Part shown: one piece after another, positions 17,017 through 24,602 of the stretch | Position numbering within the stretch: position 1 is the stretch's first letter | How the letters are laid out: every line of letters begins with the position of its first letter | The notes under the pieces: model-generated | The model's input: only the letters and a program-made list of their open reading frames with translations | What the model was told of the DNA's origin: nothing | The model's database searches: none | Source of the DNA: Actinomycetota bacterium | Lineage (GTDB): Bacteria > Actinomycetota > Acidimicrobiia > IMCC26256 > JACPCJ01 | Direction of reading: 5' to 3' | Length of the DNA stretch: 64,000 nt | NCBI GenBank assembly: GCA_016179865.1 | Contig: JACPCJ010000095.1 | Span: forward strand, 1 to 64,000 | Program-made: the position numbers and the translations under genes

Positions 17017-17034
17017 CCTGACGTGGGCGTCAGG
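17017..17034. promoter_or_regulatory. CTGAC-N6-GTCAG operator candidate (site 1)
   Basis: CCTGAC and GTCAGG with spacer GTGGGC. It lies between the nitroreductase (start 17000) and the acyl-CoA synthetase (start 17051). TACGAT at 17036-17041, 9 bases before the synthetase ATG, is a fair -10 box, so binding here would block the promoter. Confidence 0.65.
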
Positions 17035-17050
17035 ATACGATCCCGCTCTC

Positions 17051-19207
17051 ATGGGGAACCAGCCACGGCTCGACGTCAGCGGACGCCCGGTCGCCCTGCG
17101 CGACATCGATCTCGAGCGATTCTTCCGGCCGAAATCGGTGGCCGTCATCGGCGCGTCCGACACCAGCGCCCGCCCCAACACCGCCATGTGGCGCAAGATC
17201 CGCGACTGGGGCGAGGCATGGGGCGCCACCGTGCACCCGGTCAACCCCAACCGCGACACGATCGACGGCGTCCCCTCCTTCGACAGCGTCGCCGACGTCC
17301 CTGGCGACCTTGATCTCGCCGTGATCCTCGTCGGTCAGGCGGTCGAGGCCTTCGAGGCCGTCCTCGAGAAGAAGCCGGCCTTCGCCGTGATCTTCGCCGC
17401 CGGCTTCGCCGAGGTCGGGCCCGAAGGGGAGGAACTCCAGGCCCGCCTGGAAGGCCTGGTCGCCGAGGGCGACACCCACCTCCTCGGGCCCAACACCAAC
17501 CTCAACGCCTTTGAGGTCTACCCCGAGGGCAACCCGGGACGGGCGCTGGCGCTCATCACCCAGAGCGGGCACCAGGGTCGGCCCATCTTCCAGGCCCAGG
17601 ATCTGGGCCTCAACATGTCGCACTGGGCACCCACGGGGAACGAGGTCGACCTCGAGTTCGCCGACTTCGCCCGCTACTTCGCCGACCTCCCCGACGTCGG
17701 CGTCATCGCCGCCTACGTCGAGGGCTTCAAGAACGGCCGCAGCTTCATGCTCGCCGCCGACCACGCCGCCCGGCAGGGCAAGCCCCTCGTCATCGTCAAG
17801 GTCGGCCGCACCGACGAAGGCCGGTCGATGGCCAAGTCCCACACGGGCCACCTCACCGGTTCCGACGCCGTCGTCTCGGCAGCCTTCCGGCAGTTCGGGG
17901 TCATCCGAGTCGACGGGCTCGACGAATTGCAGGACACGTCGATGATGCTCGCCCGGGCCGCACCACCCCGGGGCCCCGGCCCGAGCGGGCGCTCAGAGCG
18001 GAAACCTGGCGTCTGCATCTATGCCATCTCCGGCGGCACGGGCGCCCACATGGCCGACATGGCCGCCGCCGCCGGGCTGCGCCTCCCCGACCTGACCCCC
18101 GCCACCCAGAAGAAGCTGCACCAGTGGATCCCCACGTACCTGCGCGTCTCCAACCCCGTCGACAACGGTGGGGCACCGTCGGCCGACGAGCGGGGACCCA
18201 AGATCCTCGACGCCATCATCAACGACCCCAACGTCGACCTCGTCATCTGCCCCATCACCGGGGCGCTGGCGAGCATGAGCCTGCCGTTGGCCCGCGACCT
18301 GGTGGCCGCCCAGCAGAAGACCCACAAACCCATCTGCGTGATCTGGGGCTCCCCCACGTCCGACGGTGAGGCGTACACCGAGGTGCTCTTGAAGTCGAAC
18401 CTCCCGGTGTTCCGCACCTTCTCGAACTGCGTGGGCGCGGTGAAGGCCTACTTCGACTACCACGAGTTCCTCGGCCGGTACCGCTCCCCATTCGAGAAGC
18501 CGGTGCTTCGAAGGTCGGCCGTCGCGGGTGGGGTCGACGCGTTGCTCGCCACGCCCGGGGCGATGTCGGAGTGGCGCTCGAAGGAGGTGCTCACCGCCTA
18601 CGGCATCCCGGTCACCCGGGACACGCTCGTGACTTCTTCCGCCGAGGCCGCCCGGGCGGCGGCGAAGACGGGATTCCCGGTCGTCCTCAAGGCGTCGTCG
18701 CCCGACCTCCTCCACAAGAGCGACCTCGGGCTCGTGAGGGTCGGCCTGAGCTCGGCCGGCGAGGTGAAGCGCGCCTACGGCGAGCTGATGGACACGGTCG
18801 CCGAGAAGGCGCCCCGGGCCCAGGTCGAGGGGGTGATCGTCTCGGAGATGGTCGAGGGTGGCGTCGAGTGTGTCGTCGGCGTCAGCCAGGATGACCTCTT
18901 TGGGCCCACCATCATGTTCGGCCTGGGCGGGATCTTCGTCGAGGTCCTGCACGACGTGACCTTCCGCGTCCCCCCCTTTGACCGGGCCGAGGCCGGGCGC
19001 ATGATCCGGGAGGTACAGGGCTTCCCGCTCCTGGCGGGCGCCCGCGGCCGGGCGAAGGCAGACCTCGGGGCGCTGGTCGACGTCATCCTGAAGGTTCAGC
19101 GGCTGGCCCTCGACCACGCCGGATCCTTGGCCGAACTCGACATCAACCCGCTCGTGGTGCGGACCAAGGGCGCCGTCGCCCTCGACGCCCTCGTGGTCGC
19201 CCGATAG
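17051..19207 (+). CDS. Acyl-CoA synthetase, NDP-forming type
   Basis: 718-residue fused acyl-CoA synthetase (ADP-forming superfamily). Order of domains: CoA-binding Rossmann domain (about 15-140, SVAVIGASDTSARPNTAM), succinyl-CoA-ligase-like domain (about 150-470, with SHTGHLTGSDAVVSAAF carrying the likely phospho-His), and ATP-grasp domain (about 490-718, VVLKASSPDLLHKSDLGLV and LAELDINPLVV). It makes acyl-CoA from a free acid and so may activate the substrate of this catabolic region. A CTGAC/GTCAG site overlaps its promoter. The thiolase-like gene follows after 10 bases. Confidence 0.88.
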   Translation: MGNQPRLDVSGRPVALRDIDLERFFRPKSVAVIGASDTSARPNTAMWRKIRDWGEAWGATVHPVNPNRDTIDGVPSFDSVADVPGDLDLAVILVGQAVEAFEAVLEKKPAFAVIFAAGFAEVGPEGEELQARLEGLVAEGDTHLLGPNTNLNAFEVYPEGNPGRALALITQSGHQGRPIFQAQDLGLNMSHWAPTGNEVDLEFADFARYFADLPDVGVIAAYVEGFKNGRSFMLAADHAARQGKPLVIVKVGRTDEGRSMAKSHTGHLTGSDAVVSAAFRQFGVIRVDGLDELQDTSMMLARAAPPRGPGPSGRSERKPGVCIYAISGGTGAHMADMAAAAGLRLPDLTPATQKKLHQWIPTYLRVSNPVDNGGAPSADERGPKILDAIINDPNVDLVICPITGALASMSLPLARDLVAAQQKTHKPICVIWGSPTSDGEAYTEVLLKSNLPVFRTFSNCVGAVKAYFDYHEFLGRYRSPFEKPVLRRSAVAGGVDALLATPGAMSEWRSKEVLTAYGIPVTRDTLVTSSAEAARAAAKTGFPVVLKASSPDLLHKSDLGLVRVGLSSAGEVKRAYGELMDTVAEKAPRAQVEGVIVSEMVEGGVECVVGVSQDDLFGPTIMFGLGGIFVEVLHDVTFRVPPFDRAEAGRMIREVQGFPLLAGARGRAKADLGALVDVILKVQRLALDHAGSLAELDINPLVVRTKGAVALDALVVAR

Positions 19208-19217
19208 ACCCTCACCG

Positions 19218-20390
19218 ATGGTCGACTCTCCGGCGTTTGTGAAGGACGCGACCTGCATCGTCGGCATCGGCCAGACCGAGTTCGCCAAGGCACTCGAGCC
19301 CTCAGAGAAACAACTCGCCCTCACCGCCATCAAGGCCGCCCTCGACGACGCCGGGATCAACCCGTCGGAGGTGAACGGCCTCTCCTCCTACACGATGGAG
19401 AACGTCGAGGAGTTCGACATCGCCCGCAACCTGGGCCTCGGCGACGTCACGTGGTTCTCCCAGGTCGGCTACGGCGGAGGCGCCGGGTGCGGCGTGGTGG
19501 GGAACGCCGCCATGGCCGTGGCCACAGGACAATGCGACGTTGCCGTGGCGTGGCGGTCGAGAAAGCGCGGAGCCCGCACGTCCCGCCCGTGGGCGGGCGT
19601 CGGCCAGCGCGTCAGCGGGCATCCCCAGTGGAGTCGCCCGTTCGGCCTGCTCCGCCCGGTCGACGAGGTGGCGATGCTCGCCCGCCGGGCCATGCACGAA
19701 TACGGCTGGACCCGAGACCACCTCGCCAACGTGGCCCTCGCCTTCCGGGCCCACGCCAATCGCAACCCGAGTGCCCAGATGTACGGCAAGGAGATGACCC
19801 GCCAGGACTACACGGATGCCCGCTGGATCAGCGAGCCCCTGTGCTTGTTCGACAACTGCTTGGAGACCGACGGCGCCAGCGCCGTCGTGATCGTTCGCTC
19901 CGACCGGGCCCGCCACTGCCCCCAGCCGCCCGTCTCCATCCACGCCTTTGCCCAGTCGATCAACCGCCAGCACCAGGTGATGACGAACTACTTCGGCGAC
20001 GACCCGCTCGAAGGGCCGGCCTGGGCCTGCGCGCGCCGGCTGTGGTCGCTGGCCGATGTGGGTCCCGGCGACGTCGACGTCGCCCAGATCTACGACGCCT
20101 TCTCGCCCCTCGTGCCCTTGTCGTTGCAGGGCTACGGCTTCTGCGCCAAGGGCGAGGGCGGACCGTTCACCGACGACGGCGCCCTGGAGTGGCCCAACGG
20201 GCGCCTGCCGACCAACACGTCGGGCGGGGGAATGTCGGAGGCCTACGTCCACGGGTTCAACCTGATCACGGAGGGTGCGCGCCAGATCCGGGGCCAGGCC
20301 ATCAACCAGGTCGAGGGGGCCGAGGTGTGCCTCGTGACGAGCGGCGAGGGCGTCCCCACCGGCGCCCTCCTCCTGACGGCGGCCCGATGA
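19218..20390 (+). CDS. SCP-x/Ltp2-type thiolase-fold protein
   Basis: 390-residue thiolase-fold protein of the lipid-transfer (Ltp2/SCP-x) branch. The start CIVGIGQTEFAKALE and QIYDAFSPLVPLSLQGYGFCAKGEGGPF are characteristic. The normal nucleophilic Cys is missing: that region reads GYGGGAGCGVVGNAA. Ltp2-type members act as retro-aldolases on steroid side-chain CoA esters and need a DUF35 partner; here a DUF35 gene follows on the same strand. An aldolase role with that partner is therefore likely, but the substrate is not proven. Confidence 0.82.
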   Translation: MVDSPAFVKDATCIVGIGQTEFAKALEPSEKQLALTAIKAALDDAGINPSEVNGLSSYTMENVEEFDIARNLGLGDVTWFSQVGYGGGAGCGVVGNAAMAVATGQCDVAVAWRSRKRGARTSRPWAGVGQRVSGHPQWSRPFGLLRPVDEVAMLARRAMHEYGWTRDHLANVALAFRAHANRNPSAQMYGKEMTRQDYTDARWISEPLCLFDNCLETDGASAVVIVRSDRARHCPQPPVSIHAFAQSINRQHQVMTNYFGDDPLEGPAWACARRLWSLADVGPGDVDVAQIYDAFSPLVPLSLQGYGFCAKGEGGPFTDDGALEWPNGRLPTNTSGGGMSEAYVHGFNLITEGARQIRGQAINQVEGAEVCLVTSGEGVPTGALLLTAAR

Positions 20391-20397
20391 CTCCTCG

Positions 20398-20498
20398 CTT
20401 TTGCCCTAGTGCACCGGCGATTCGCGGCGTCATCGGACATAAGTCACCCGGTGCCGCTCGCTTGTGCCCGGTTCGTCCGCACCGGCCGGGCGCAAAAG
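20398..20498. repeat. Inter-gene region with inverted repeats inside the Ltp2-DUF35 unit
   Basis: CTTTTGCCC at 20398 faces GGGCGCAAAAG ending at 20498, and CACCGG (near 20412) faces CCGGTG (near 20450). A structured spacer between two genes that should act together may set their expression ratio by partial termination or mRNA stability. Confidence 0.45.
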
Positions 20499-20508
20499 GG
20501 CAGAAGCG

Positions 20509-20952
20509 ATGATCGAGGGGATCCTCCTGCCCGAGCTCGACGACGACTCGCGGCCGTTCTGGGACGGGTGCGCGGCGGGCGAACTCCGGGTGCAGGCATG
20601 CGGCGAGTGCGGGCGGCTCCGGTTCCCACCTCGACCCATGTGCCCCTGGTGCCAGTCGTTCGCACACAACTGGAACGCCGTCTCGGGCCGGGGTCGGGTG
20701 TGGTCGTTCGTCGTGCCCCACGCGCCGCTTCTCCCCGCCTACCAGGAGTTCGCCCCCTACAACGTCATCGTGGTCGAGCTGGACGAGGACCCGACGATCC
20801 GCATGGTCGGCAACCTGGTGGCTTCGGAATATCAACCCATCAACTCGGTCGACCCCTACTCGATTGAGATTGGGCAGCCTGTGCGCGTGGTGTTCCAGCG
20901 CCTGGGCGAAGGCGAGGAGGCCGTGGCGCTCCCCCGGTGGGTGCGGGCTTGA
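20509..20952 (+). CDS. DUF35 OB-fold/zinc-ribbon protein (Ltp2 partner)
   Basis: 147-residue acyl-CoA-binding protein of the DUF35 family. The N-terminal rubredoxin-like zinc ribbon is C-x2-C (CGECG) and C-x2-C (CPWC) at about residues 31-50, followed by an OB-fold (GRVWSFVVPHAPLLPAY, IVVELDEDP, VRVVFQRL). In the steroid systems that are known, such proteins form a complex with Ltp2-type aldolases; the preceding gene is the natural partner. ATG 20509 is chosen because the family N-terminus begins there. Confidence 0.85.
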   Translation: MIEGILLPELDDDSRPFWDGCAAGELRVQACGECGRLRFPPRPMCPWCQSFAHNWNAVSGRGRVWSFVVPHAPLLPAYQEFAPYNVIVVELDEDPTIRMVGNLVASEYQPINSVDPYSIEIGQPVRVVFQRLGEGEEAVALPRWVRA

Positions 20953-20954
20953 CC

Positions 20955-21006
20955 GGCCTAAAGGTCAAATACCCCCGTCCCAGCCCCGGTTCATGACCTT
21001 TAGGCC
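20955..21006. terminator. Perfect 13-bp inverted repeat in convergent gap
   Basis: GGCCTAAAGGTCA (20955-20967) is exactly mirrored by TGACCTTTAGGCC (20994-21006). It starts 3 bases after the DUF35 stop and precedes the end of a minus-strand gene, so it probably works as a terminator or as an RNA-end stabiliser. Confidence 0.65.
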
Positions 21007-21059
21007 AGCGCACCGTACCGGTGCCCGGTGACGGTTACGCCTTCATCACGCCCGGCGGC

Positions 21060-21554
21060 TCAGGGGGCGGGGCTGTACACCTCGGGCTCGACGATCGTGG
21101 TGGTCCAGCTCCCCGACAGATCGCGATCCTCCAGCGCCCTGACGGCGTCGACCGCGAACCGGGCCACGGTGGCCGCCTCGGTCGCCGCCGGCGTGAGCAC
21201 CGAGTTCTCGAAGTTCTCGTGCTGGCGGAAGCCCTCCGGAAGGGCCATGCCCGCCGCAGCGAGGAGATCCACCGTCGGGGTGTCGAAGCCGGAGGGCAGG
21301 GCGATGAGATAGAGCGGAGCGCCTCCCGCGTCGGCGTCGATCGTGATCTGAGCGGTGGCGGTGTTCTCGGGCGCGCCCTTGAGCCGACTCAGGAAGCCCT
21401 TGCGCTCGGGGGCCGGCGGGGGTGGCCCGGCCAGGTGCAGATAGTTTCCGATGGGCTTGCGCTGCTCCTCTTCGAGGAGCTGGCGAAGCTGCGCCGCCGG
21501 CGTGTCGACGTTCGGGGGCGTAAACGGATAGTCCTCATTCCAGGTGAAGCCCAT
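21060..21554 (-). CDS. Hypothetical protein, unknown family
   Basis: 164-residue soluble protein that I do not recognise. It has no signal peptide or membrane helix. The start is MGFTWNEDYPFTPP; the middle has Pro-rich GPPPPAPERKGFLSRLKG and the C-terminal half looks like a compact alpha/beta domain (ATAQITIDADAGGAPLYLIA). It lies just downstream of the VOC gene on the same strand (9 bases), so it probably belongs to the amidohydrolase transcript. Confidence 0.65.
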   Translation of the reverse strand: MGFTWNEDYPFTPPNVDTPAAQLRQLLEEEQRKPIGNYLHLAGPPPPAPERKGFLSRLKGAPENTATAQITIDADAGGAPLYLIALPSGFDTPTVDLLAAAGMALPEGFRQHENFENSVLTPAATEAATVARFAVDAVRALEDRDLSGSWTTTIVEPEVYSPAP

Positions 21555-21563
21555 GTCGACAAC

Positions 21564-21956
21564 CTACGCATCGCGGACAGGCCGCGTGAGGTAGAAGCGG
21601 TTCCCGTCCGGATCGGCGAACAGAAACGAGCTGAACCCGGGCGAGTCGACGATGTCGGAGCAGTCGACCCCCGCCGCCCGCAGTTCGCCGAGCAGCTCGG
21701 CGGGGTCACGGTCGGTCACTAGGTTGACGGTGGCCGCGCCGCTGCCCGTGAGGCCCCTCCCCTGCCAGAGCGCCTGGCTCGGCTCGAGGACGAAGAGGAA
21801 CCCGCCGACCTGGTACGTAGCGAAGCGGTGCTCGTCCTTGCCCTCGAAGATCGGCTCAAGCTCGAGCTTCTCTCGGTACCAGGCCAGGGCGGCGTCGAGG
21901 TCGGCCACGTAAAGCGACGCCGCCGCCATGGAGAGGGCACCGAGGGAAGGACTCAC
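21564..21956 (-). CDS. VOC (glyoxalase/dioxygenase fold) protein
   Basis: Single vicinal-oxygen-chelate domain protein of about 130 residues: ASLYVADLDAALAWYREKLEL at the start, then FLFVLEP, and FADPDGNRFYLTRP at the end are typical VOC strands. Possible roles include glyoxalase, epimerase or ring-cleavage dioxygenase, which the short length does not separate. The GTG at 21956 overlaps the amidohydrolase stop; an ATG at 21929 would shorten it by 9 residues. Confidence 0.78.
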   Translation of the reverse strand: MSPSLGALSMAAASLYVADLDAALAWYREKLELEPIFEGKDEHRFATYQVGGFLFVLEPSQALWQGRGLTGSGAATVNLVTDRDPAELLGELRAAGVDCSDIVDSPGFSSFLFADPDGNRFYLTRPVRDA

Positions 21957-23278
21957 TCCCCCTGCTCGCCCGCCGGCTTCCCCATCGAGGCCATGGCCTC
22001 CATGAGGGTGAGGATGGTGACCTCCTTCTCGGGCGGGTGGATCTCCTTGCCCGACGGCGTGGGCCGGGTGTCGACGTCGGTCGCCTGCGCCCGCAGCGCC
22101 CCCACGGTGCACTGCTCCTTGGGGATGTGCCGGTAAGGGTCGTACGAGAAGAGCCGCATGGCGTTCTCGTGCGTGATCTTGTTGATCTCGTCGTCGGGAA
22201 GATCGGCGAGGTACTTCATCGCCGTCTCGGGCGCGAAGGGCCACGTGGAGTCGGAGTGCGGGTAGTCGCACTCCCAGGTGATGTGGTCGAGGTTGAGGTG
22301 ATGGCGGTTCTCGACCCCGAAGGCGTCGTCGATGAAACACGTGATGATGCGCTCGTGGAACATGTCGCTCGGGCGCTTGCCGTCGGGGAACGTCGAACCC
22401 GTCCACGCCTTGTGGTGCTCGTAGACGTAGTCGATTCGCTCGAGGAAGTACGGGATCCATCCGATGCCGCCCTCGGAGAGGGCGAAGCGCACCGGGAACT
22501 CCTTGAGCACGCGCGACCACACCAGGTCGGACGCCGCCTGAACGATGTTCATTGGCTGGAGCGTGATCATCACGTTGAGCGGAGCCTCCGGCGAGGTGAT
22601 GACGACCTCGCTCGAGGAGCCGATGTGGAGGCAGATGACGGTCTCGGTGTCGGCGCACGCCTTCCAGAAGGGGTCCCAGTGGGGGTCGTGGATCGACGGC
22701 CAGCCGAGCTTGGCCGGGTTCTCCGAAAACGTGACCGCGCGGCAGCCCTTCTCGGCATTGCGGCGCACTTCGGCGGCCATCTCGTCGGGGCTCCAGATCG
22801 GCGGGAGCTGGAGGGGGATGAACCGGCCCGGGTACGTGCCGCACCACTCGTCAATGTGCCAGTCGTTGTAGGCCCGCAACATCGTGAGGGCCAGGCTCGG
22901 GTCGACGATCTCAGCCTGCACCGGCTTGGCGAAGAACTGACCACAGAACTGGGCGTGGCTCGGGAAGCACATCGAGCCCAGGACCCCGTTGGCGTTCATG
23001 TCTTTGATGCGCTCGTGGATGTCGTAACAGCCGGGCCGGATCTCGGCGAACGACGCCGGCTCGGTGCCATACTCCTCCGGGGGCCGGCCGGCGACCGCGT
23101 TGAGGCCGATGTTGGTGGCGGCCTGCCCCTGCCACTGCCACTCCTCGGTGCCGTCGTCCTTGGTGACGAGCTTCGGTGCTTCGTCTTTGAACTGTTCGGG
23201 GACGTGGCCCTCGTACATGTCGGGTGGCTCGACCACGTGGTCGTCGACGGAGACGAGGATCATGTCTTCCACGTTCAT
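21953..23278 (-). CDS. Amidohydrolase family protein (TIM barrel, type 2)
   Basis: 441-residue metal-dependent amidohydrolase-2 member, the group that includes aminocarboxymuconate-semialdehyde decarboxylase-like enzymes. VDDHVVEPPDMY carries the first metal-ligand region (D-x-H), CLHIGSSS the barrel His, and WECDYPHSDSTWP the conserved Asp near the C-terminus. It lies 9 bases after a paralogous gene (23288-24460), so both form one operon. Hydrolysis or non-oxidative decarboxylation of a cyclic or CoA-linked intermediate is possible; the exact reaction is unknown. Confidence 0.82.
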   Translation of the reverse strand: MNVEDMILVSVDDHVVEPPDMYEGHVPEQFKDEAPKLVTKDDGTEEWQWQGQAATNIGLNAVAGRPPEEYGTEPASFAEIRPGCYDIHERIKDMNANGVLGSMCFPSHAQFCGQFFAKPVQAEIVDPSLALTMLRAYNDWHIDEWCGTYPGRFIPLQLPPIWSPDEMAAEVRRNAEKGCRAVTFSENPAKLGWPSIHDPHWDPFWKACADTETVICLHIGSSSEVVITSPEAPLNVMITLQPMNIVQAASDLVWSRVLKEFPVRFALSEGGIGWIPYFLERIDYVYEHHKAWTGSTFPDGKRPSDMFHERIITCFIDDAFGVENRHHLNLDHITWECDYPHSDSTWPFAPETAMKYLADLPDDEINKITHENAMRLFSYDPYRHIPKEQCTVGALRAQATDVDTRPTPSGKEIHPPEKEVTILTLMEAMASMGKPAGEQGE

Positions 23279-23287
23279 GGCGTCCCC

Positions 23288-24460
23288 CTAGTCGTCCAGT
23301 TGGAAGATCCGGATGGCGTTGCCGGCCAGGATCTTCTCGCGTTCTTCAGCGGTGCACTCCGCCAGCGTCTCGGTAATCACCTTGCGGCTGTGGGGCCAGT
23401 CGTTCCCGTGGTGCGGGTAGTCGGTGGACCACATCATGTTGTCGACGCCGACCTGCTGGCGCTGGCGCACGCCCGCCGGGTCCCAGATGTAGGTGGCCGA
23501 CATGTTGCGGTACCAGTACGTGCTCGGCGGTTCCGTGATCGGGATGTCGCTCCACGAGCGGTTGCGCCAGTACTTGTCGTCCATCTGTTCGAGAAAGTGC
23601 GGGATCCAACCCGTCGACACCTCCACCATGCAGACGTGCAGCTCCGGGAACCGCTCGAAGGTGCCCGTGAAGATGAGCTGACCGATCGTGCTCGGGACCA
23701 TCGAGAACACCCCAGCGAGGCTGGCGGCAGCGCGAGCGCCCGCCATCTCGCGCTTCCCATCCTTCTGGCCCTGGCCGTAGAGGCGCGCCTGACCCTGGCG
23801 GGCGGCCTGCCGCTGGCTCCTCGAAATGAGGTTGATGTGGATGGTGACAGGCACCCCCTCGTCGACCGCCGCGGCCCAGAAGGGGTCGTCATCCTCGGAG
23901 ATCATGTCGCCCCCCGAGGGCCAGCAGGAGACCACCACGCCCTTGAACCCGCGTGCCTTGGCCTTCCGAAGGGTGTCGACGGCGGTGTCGATACCGAGGG
24001 ACGGGATCTGGGCCATGCCGAGGAGCCGGGTGTGGTCCGGAGCGCAGAACTCGTCCCAAAGGAAGTTGTTGTACGCCTCGACGCCGGCGAGGACGGCGGC
24101 GTCGTCATCGTGACCGAGCCAGTACCCGATGGTCCGCTGGGGCGGGAAGATCACCTCGGCGTCGACGCCGTCGGTGTCCATGTCCTTCAAGCGCTCGGCG
24201 CCGTTGTAACAGCCGGATCGGGCCTCGTCGTAGGTCACGCCGGTCCAGCGGAACTGGTCCCACGGCATCCCGGGCGTCGCCGTCAGGCCGATGGGGTCCG
24301 GCGTCTCGGAGCCGGGGGTGAGCCAGGCATCCCCGCCGTCCTGGTCCTTCACGAGCTTGGGCGCCTGGTCCTGGAACTGCTCGGGCAGCCAGTTCTTCCA
24401 GATGTCGGTCGGCTCGAGGACGTGGGCATCGGCCGAGATGATGCGGTACTCCCCCCTCAT
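23288..24460 (-). CDS. Amidohydrolase family protein (paralog of neighbour)
   Basis: 390-residue amidohydrolase-2 member, clearly related to the next gene: ISADAHVLEPTDIWKNWLP at the start, RSGCYNGAERLKDMDTDGV, CMVEVSTGWIPHFLEQMDD and STDYPHHGNDWPHS near the end. Such adjacent pairs may form a heteromer or act in series. It starts next to a CTGAC/GTCAG palindrome shared with the divergent CoA-transferase, so both sides are probably co-regulated. Confidence 0.82.
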   Translation of the reverse strand: MRGEYRIISADAHVLEPTDIWKNWLPEQFQDQAPKLVKDQDGGDAWLTPGSETPDPIGLTATPGMPWDQFRWTGVTYDEARSGCYNGAERLKDMDTDGVDAEVIFPPQRTIGYWLGHDDDAAVLAGVEAYNNFLWDEFCAPDHTRLLGMAQIPSLGIDTAVDTLRKAKARGFKGVVVSCWPSGGDMISEDDDPFWAAAVDEGVPVTIHINLISRSQRQAARQGQARLYGQGQKDGKREMAGARAAASLAGVFSMVPSTIGQLIFTGTFERFPELHVCMVEVSTGWIPHFLEQMDDKYWRNRSWSDIPITEPPSTYWYRNMSATYIWDPAGVRQRQQVGVDNMMWSTDYPHHGNDWPHSRKVITETLAECTAEEREKILAGNAIRIFQLDD

Positions 24461-24547
24461 CGGGTCGCCGCCTCCGGCGGCTGCCCCGATGAGCGGGGCC
24501 GCCCATTATTGATTCGCTCGCTCCGCTCGCTCATGCTCCTTACCGTA

Positions 24548-24565
24548 CCTGACACGTGTGTCAGG
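24548..24565. promoter_or_regulatory. CTGAC-N6-GTCAG operator candidate (site 2)
   Basis: CCTGAC-ACGTGT-GTCAGG, a perfect palindrome over all 18 bases. It lies between the divergent amidohydrolase (start 24460) and CaiB-type CoA-transferase (start 24603) genes. Confidence 0.7.
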
Positions 24566-24602
24566 TTCTACCCCCGTGAACGCGCCGTAGTCTCTCGGGT
24601 CA

